NCBI RefSeq assembly: GCF_023073915.1
Contig: NZ_JADPKK010000023.1
Coordinates: 124,001 to 188,000 of the forward strand
Length of the DNA: 64,000 nucleotides
From: Bradyrhizobium sp. 149
GTDB lineage: Bacteria > Pseudomonadota > Alphaproteobacteria > Rhizobiales > Xanthobacteraceae
Direction of reading: 5' to 3'
How positions within the stretch are numbered: the first letter of the stretch is position 1; each line of letters opens with the position of its first letter. Shown one piece after another: positions 60,133-64,000 of the stretch. The position numbers were made by a program, and so were the translations under genes. The notes under the pieces were generated by a model. It saw only the letters and a program-made list of their open reading frames with translations. It searched no databases and was not told the DNA's origin.

Positions 60133-60863
60133 CAGTGGAACATCCGCACGTCCTGGGATTGGTAGCCCTGCCCTGGCGTCAGAAATCGCCGCAGCTGTTC
60201 GCGACCCTGGTCCTGGGCTGCGGCGCGCTGCGCCGCTTCAAGGCTCTGCGCCCTGCCCTGTGCCGCGACAGCGGCGGTGAGGTCGGCAAGCTGCTGCGCC
60301 TGAAGCGCGAGGATCTGATTGCCGGCCTGGGTCGCCTGCAGGGCGCCGCTGGCACCCTGGCTTGAGGTCACGAGCGCTGATGTTTGGACGCGATTGGTGT
60401 CGAGGTTCCCAACAACACCAGCCTGAACCCGGAGCGCGTCCTGCAACGCGGCGACAGAATTCTGCCAACGTGATTGAGCATTGGTGATCAGCAGCTGGCT
60501 GGATTGGCTGCCGCTGGCTGGCGCATAGCTGGTCGAGAACGCGCGATCGATCTGCTGGACGTCGTAGGCGATGCGTTGGGCTTGGCTCAGCAGCTGCTGG
60601 GTCCGCTGGACCGATGATTGCAGTTGTTGGAGGGAGGAATACGGCAGACTCGCCAGATTCCTGGCCTGATTGATCAGCATCTGCGCTTCGTTTTGCAACG
60701 AGGTGATCTGGTTGCTGATCTGCTGCAGCTCGCGCGCCGCAGTCAGCACGTTCTGGACGTAGTTGTTGGGATCAAAGACGACCCACTGCGCCTGTGCAGG
60801 CGCCGTGACGCAAAGCGTCAGGGCGATCGTGCCAGCGGCGGCAAATAGACCAAGGCGCCTCAT
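60132..60863 (-). CDS. trbJ: conjugal transfer protein TrbJ (VirB5-like)
   Basis: 243 residues with Sec signal (1-25, APAQA-Q) followed by WVVFDPNNYVQNVLTAAREL QQISNQITSLQNEAQMLINQ ARNL, the TrbJ start, and long Gln/Ala-rich helices. Periplasmic or pilus-tip component. Overlaps trbE by four bases. Confidence 0.92.
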   Translation of the reverse strand: MRRLGLFAAAGTIALTLCVTAPAQAQWVVFDPNNYVQNVLTAARELQQISNQITSLQNEAQMLINQARNLASLPYSSLQQLQSSVQRTQQLLSQAQRIAYDVQQIDRAFSTSYAPASGSQSSQLLITNAQSRWQNSVAALQDALRVQAGVVGNLDTNRVQTSALVTSSQGASGALQATQAGNQILALQAQQLADLTAAVAAQGRAQSLEAAQRAAAQDQGREQLRRFLTPGQGYQSQDVRMFH

Positions 60864-63301
60864 TGCGATTTCTCCAGATTGACGAGACTGGGAATCAGGT
60901 CCGTGGCCCAGGCGACGCCGCGATGCTGGAGCCAGGCAGGGACGAAGCCGTCAGTTCCATGCTCAGCAAGAAGCCGCTCGATCGCTGCCTGGTCTGTCTT
61001 GGATGAGGCTGCGGTGAATGCGAGCGCAACTTCGCCTAGGCCCAGTTCAAACATCCTGTTGCCTCGGCGGGACTGGCAGTAATAGTCACGCTTGGGTGTT
61101 GCCCGGCTCAGAAGTTCGATCTGGCGGTCATTCAGGCCGAAGCGGCGATAGATGGCCATAATCTTCGGTTCAATCGCCCGCTCGTTCGGCAGCAACAGGC
61201 GTGTTGGGCAGCTCTCAATGATCGCCGGCGCGATTGCCGAGCCGTCGATGTCCGAAAGCGACTGGGTGGCGAAGATGACGGACGCATTCTTCTTGCGAAG
61301 CGTCTTTAGCCACTCGCGAAGCTGGCCGGCAAAATCATCGTCATCTAGCGCAAGCCAACCTTCATCGACGATGAGGAGTGTGGGCCGGCCATCGAGACGG
61401 TCTCCGATCCGATGGAACAGGTAAGCCAGCACGGCTGGCGCCGCGCTCGTTCCGATCAACCCTTCGGTCTCGAACGCTTGGACCGAAGCTTCGCCGAGGC
61501 GCTCGAATTCAGCGTCAAGCAGGCGTCCGGACGAACCGCCCAGGCAATAGGGTTGCAGAGCGCGTTTCAGGGAGTTCGATTGCAAGAGGACTGACAGGCC
61601 CGTCAGCGTACGTTCCTCCCTCGGCGCGGACGCGAGAGACGTCAGTGCCGACCACAGATGATCCTTGACCTCCGGGGTGATCTCGACTTTTTCGCGTGCC
61701 AGGATTGCACCGACCCATTCGGCGGCCCATCCGCGCTCGGAAGCGTCGTCGATCCAGGCCAGCGGCTGCAATGCGACGGGTCGGTCGCCTCCGTCAGACA
61801 AGGCACCGCCGAGATCATGCCAGTCGCCGCCCATGGCGAGCGCGGCCGCCCGGATCGAACCACCGAAGTCAAACGCAAATACCTGGGAGTTCGCGTAGCG
61901 GCGGAATTGCATTGCCATGAGGGCAAGCAGGACCGACTTGCCAGCTCCCGTAGGCCCTACCACCAGGGTATGGCCGACGTCACCGACGTGAAGCGAAAAC
62001 CGGAACGGTGTCGAACCCTCGGTCTTGCCGAACAGGAGCGGCGGACCGCCCAAATGCAGATCCCTCGCCTCGCCCGCCCAAACCGCCGACATCGGAATCA
62101 TATGAGCAAGGTTGAGGGTCGAAACCGGCGGCTGCCGCACATTGGCATAGACATGCCCGGGCAGACTGCCGAGCCAGGCTTCCACGGCGTTCACCGTCTC
62201 GATCATGCAGGTGAAATCGTGGCCCTGAATGACCTTCTCGACCAGGCGGAGCTTTTCATCGGCAGCATTGGGATCGCCGTCCCAGACGGTTACGGTCGCC
62301 GTGACGAAGGCCTGCCCAATCTGGTCCGATCCCAGTTCCTGCAAAGCCGCGTCGGCATCAAGCGCCTTGTTGTGGGCGTCGGTATCGAGCAGCGTCGAGG
62401 CCTCATTGGTCATGACTTCCTTGAGAATGGCCCCGATCGACTTCCGCTTGGCGAACCACTGGCGGCGGATCTTGGTCAAAAGCTTGGTGGCATCGCTCTT
62501 GTCCAGCATGATCGCCCGCGTCGACCAGCGGTACGAGAATGGCAGGCGATTGAGATCATCCAGGATCCCCGGAGTGGTCGCTCCCGGGAAGCCGACGATC
62601 GTGAGAACCCGCAGATTGGCTGAGCCCAGCATCGGCTCGAGCCCGCCGGTCAGCGGTTGGTCTGCGAGCAGCGCATCGATGTACATCGGAATCTCGGGCA
62701 AACGCACGCGATGACGCTTGGTCGAAATCGTCGAGTGCAGATAGGTCAGCGTGGCCTGATCATCGAGCCAGGCGCATTCCGGCATGAACCCTTCAAGAAG
62801 CCCGAGCACCCTGCTGGTTTGGTCAACGAAACCGCGCAGCACCTCGCGAGCATCTGCGCCAGCGGTGCGATCGCGCCCTTCATAGAGCAGTCGCTCTGCC
62901 TTGGCTGCGCCCTCCTCCGGCGGCAGATAGAGGAAGGTCAGGAAATAGCTGGACTCATAGTGCGCGCCGGCTTCCTCGAACTGAGCTCTGCGCTCGGCGT
63001 CGACCAATGCAGATGCGACATCTGGGAAGGTGCTCGGGGGATAGCTGCCGGCAAAATGACGCTGCGCCTCGACGAATACGGCCCAGCCAGAACCCAGGCG
63101 GCGAAGGGCGTTGTTCAGACGACCTGCGATACCGACAAGTTCAGCCGGCACCGCACTGTCAAGGTCGGGTCCCCGGAACTTTGCAGTCCGCTGGAACGAA
63201 CCATCCTTGTTGAGGATGATCCCCTCCTCGACGAGGGCTGCCCAGGGCAGGAAATCTGCAAGACGGGCATTTGAATGGCGATATTCGGCAAGGTTCATCA
63301 T
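60860..63301 (-). CDS. trbE: conjugal transfer ATPase TrbE (VirB4-like)
   Basis: 813 residues when started at MMNLAEYRHSNARLADFLPW A (63301). CagE/TrbE/VirB4 N-terminal domain, Walker A VVGPTGAGKSVLLALMAMQF, Walker B TLLIVDEGWLALDDDDFAGQ L and FATQSLSDIDGSAIAPAIIE S. Energises pilus assembly and substrate transfer. The frame upstream of 63301 overlaps trbD and is not used. Confidence 0.94.
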   Translation of the reverse strand: MMNLAEYRHSNARLADFLPWAALVEEGIILNKDGSFQRTAKFRGPDLDSAVPAELVGIAGRLNNALRRLGSGWAVFVEAQRHFAGSYPPSTFPDVASALVDAERRAQFEEAGAHYESSYFLTFLYLPPEEGAAKAERLLYEGRDRTAGADAREVLRGFVDQTSRVLGLLEGFMPECAWLDDQATLTYLHSTISTKRHRVRLPEIPMYIDALLADQPLTGGLEPMLGSANLRVLTIVGFPGATTPGILDDLNRLPFSYRWSTRAIMLDKSDATKLLTKIRRQWFAKRKSIGAILKEVMTNEASTLLDTDAHNKALDADAALQELGSDQIGQAFVTATVTVWDGDPNAADEKLRLVEKVIQGHDFTCMIETVNAVEAWLGSLPGHVYANVRQPPVSTLNLAHMIPMSAVWAGEARDLHLGGPPLLFGKTEGSTPFRFSLHVGDVGHTLVVGPTGAGKSVLLALMAMQFRRYANSQVFAFDFGGSIRAAALAMGGDWHDLGGALSDGGDRPVALQPLAWIDDASERGWAAEWVGAILAREKVEITPEVKDHLWSALTSLASAPREERTLTGLSVLLQSNSLKRALQPYCLGGSSGRLLDAEFERLGEASVQAFETEGLIGTSAAPAVLAYLFHRIGDRLDGRPTLLIVDEGWLALDDDDFAGQLREWLKTLRKKNASVIFATQSLSDIDGSAIAPAIIESCPTRLLLPNERAIEPKIMAIYRRFGLNDRQIELLSRATPKRDYYCQSRRGNRMFELGLGEVALAFTAASSKTDQAAIERLLAEHGTDGFVPAWLQHRGVAWATDLIPSLVNLEKSQ

Positions 63302-63311
63302 GATCGAGGGC

Positions 63312-63575
63312 TCAGATGTTGAGATGACCGGGAATGCGCAGATGGCGGCGCACCACGTCGACGAAGGCGGGATCGCGCCTGGCGGCCCAGACGGCGGCCA
63401 TGTGGCCGATGAACCAGAGGACAAGACCTGCGATCCAGAGCCGCAGTCCGAGTCCAAGGGCAGCCGCTAACGTGCCGTTGACGATCGCAACCGCCCGCGG
63501 CGCACCGCCCATCAGGATCGGCTCGGTAAGCGCACGGTGAACCGGCACGACAAAACCTGCGACCGCCTCGTCCAT
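63312..63575 (-). CDS. trbD: conjugal transfer protein TrbD (VirB3-like)
   Basis: 87 residues: VPVHRALTEPILMGGAPRAV AIVNGTLAAALGLGLRLWIA GLVLWFIGH is the VirB3/TrbD pattern with two membrane helices. Starts on the trbC stop (TGATG). Confidence 0.92.
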   Translation of the reverse strand: MDEAVAGFVVPVHRALTEPILMGGAPRAVAIVNGTLAAALGLGLRLWIAGLVLWFIGHMAAVWAARRDPAFVDVVRRHLRIPGHLNI

Positions 63576-63901
63576 CAGATCACCACGCCGCCGCCGAAGG
63601 AGAAGAACGACAGAAAGAAGCTCGAGGCCGCAAATGCAATCGACAGCCCGAATACGATCTGGATCAGCCTGCGAAAACCGCCTGACGAGTCCCCGAACGC
63701 GAGGGTGAGCCCCGTCACGACTATGATGATGACTGCGATGATCTTTGCGACCGGCCCCTCGACCGACTGCAGAATCTGATTGAGCGGCTGCTCCCACGGC
63801 ATGTTCGAGCCGGCAGCCCATGCTGGCGCCGACGCCATAAGAAGCGTGCCGGAGGCGGCGAGTAGAACGGCATCTCGAAGAAAACGAAATTGCTGACGCA
63901 T
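63575..63901 (-). CDS. trbC: conjugal transfer pilin TrbC (VirB2-like)
   Basis: 108 residues: long signal peptide (about 1-29, APAWA-A) and two membrane helices (AKIIAVIIIVVTGLTLAFGD, IQIVFGLSIAFAASSFFLSF F) separated by a basic loop, as in VirB2 pilins. Start MRQQFRF one base after the trbB stop. Confidence 0.93.
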   Translation of the reverse strand: MRQQFRFLRDAVLLAASGTLLMASAPAWAAGSNMPWEQPLNQILQSVEGPVAKIIAVIIIVVTGLTLAFGDSSGGFRRLIQIVFGLSIAFAASSFFLSFFSFGGGVVI

Positions 63902-63902
63902 G

Positions 63903-64000
63903 TCAGTCTCCTGCTGGTGAAAGGCTGTAGTCGCCGGCGGCACCAAGCCCTGTCACTAGAGCGAGTTCTGCAAGGCGACGGTCGGCGCCGCGCCCCGCAA
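63903..64000 (-). CDS. trbB: C-terminal end of conjugal transfer ATPase TrbB (VirB11-like), partial
   Basis: The last 32 codons of a frame that enters from the window edge: GRGADRRLAELALVTGLGAA GDYSLSPAGD. The pattern (RR-AE-A-VTGL) and place directly before trbC fit the end of TrbB. Only the tail is visible. Confidence 0.75.
   Translation of the reverse strand, partial: AGRGADRRLAELALVTGLGAAGDYSLSPAGD

Noticed and set aside
1..64000. tRNA, rRNA, CRISPR array or phage genes
   Set aside because: I scanned for T-loop patterns, regular short repeats and phage structural proteins and saw none; weak tRNAs could still be missed by eye.

Overview
The window looks like a piece of a Bradyrhizobium-type genome (Nitrobacteraceae, Alphaproteobacteria). 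The signs are high GC, an alphaproteobacterial MipZ, a ROSE-type RNA thermometer in front of an hsp20 gene, a multi-domain LigD/Ku NHEJ locus, an accessory rpoH, many small proteins of the kind common in that genus, and the trb conjugation gene order of rhizobial ICEs and symbiosis islands. Genus assignment is inference. I see no rRNA, tRNA, CRISPR array or intact integrase.

Left part, about 1-30.8 kb: a stress-response accessory region in an advanced state of decay. It holds small hypothetical genes (0-4 kb); a PIN remnant, a tandem-repeat protein and LigD (3.8-6.9 kb); a frameshifted Ku and an erythromycin-esterase-like pseudogene (8.5-10.9 kb); an hsp20 fragment and an intact hsp20 under a ROSE element (10.9-11.8 kb); a broken MFS gene, MarC, RpoH and MipZ (12-17 kb); a frameshifted hybrid histidine kinase joined head-on to a dnaK lacking its 5' end, then grpE (frameshifted), a CbpA-type dnaJ, cbpM and a DegP-type protease (17.6-24.5 kb); a glycosyltransferase, an IS3-type transposase scrap, a broken LysR gene divergent from an SDR, a broken MFS gene and a broken DEDDh exonuclease (25.6-30.6 kb). 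Most lesions are single-base indels in short G/C runs.

Right part, 31-64 kb: about 35 genes with no visible frameshift. From 50.1 kb down to 31.0 kb everything is on the minus strand and forms one catabolic and sensing locus: a GntR/FCD regulator, a branched-chain-type ABC importer (five genes), an amidase, a MarR regulator, a second such ABC importer, a DUF2848 protein, a chemoreceptor, then flavin reductase, HpaB-type monooxygenase, cupin and a second amidase, closed by a terminator at 30.8 kb. Two homologous promoter/operators (34.8 and 42.3 kb) share a palindrome and a -35 at the same distance, which suggests one regulator (probably the MarR protein) drives both the importer/chemoreceptor operon and the monooxygenase/amidase operon. 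A second palindrome sits on the gntR promoter and on the promoter of a periplasmic NylC-like N-terminal-nucleophile hydrolase (51.3 kb). Together they suggest capture, sensing, import, hydroxylation and amide hydrolysis of an unidentified amide or N-heteroaromatic compound.

52.9-64 kb: a LuxR/LuxI quorum-sensing pair and a LysR regulator stand next to a minus-strand conjugation cluster (DUF2274, trbI, G, F, L, K-like, J, E, D, C and the end of trbB). The catabolic locus is therefore probably cargo of an integrative conjugative element or plasmid whose transfer is cell-density controlled.
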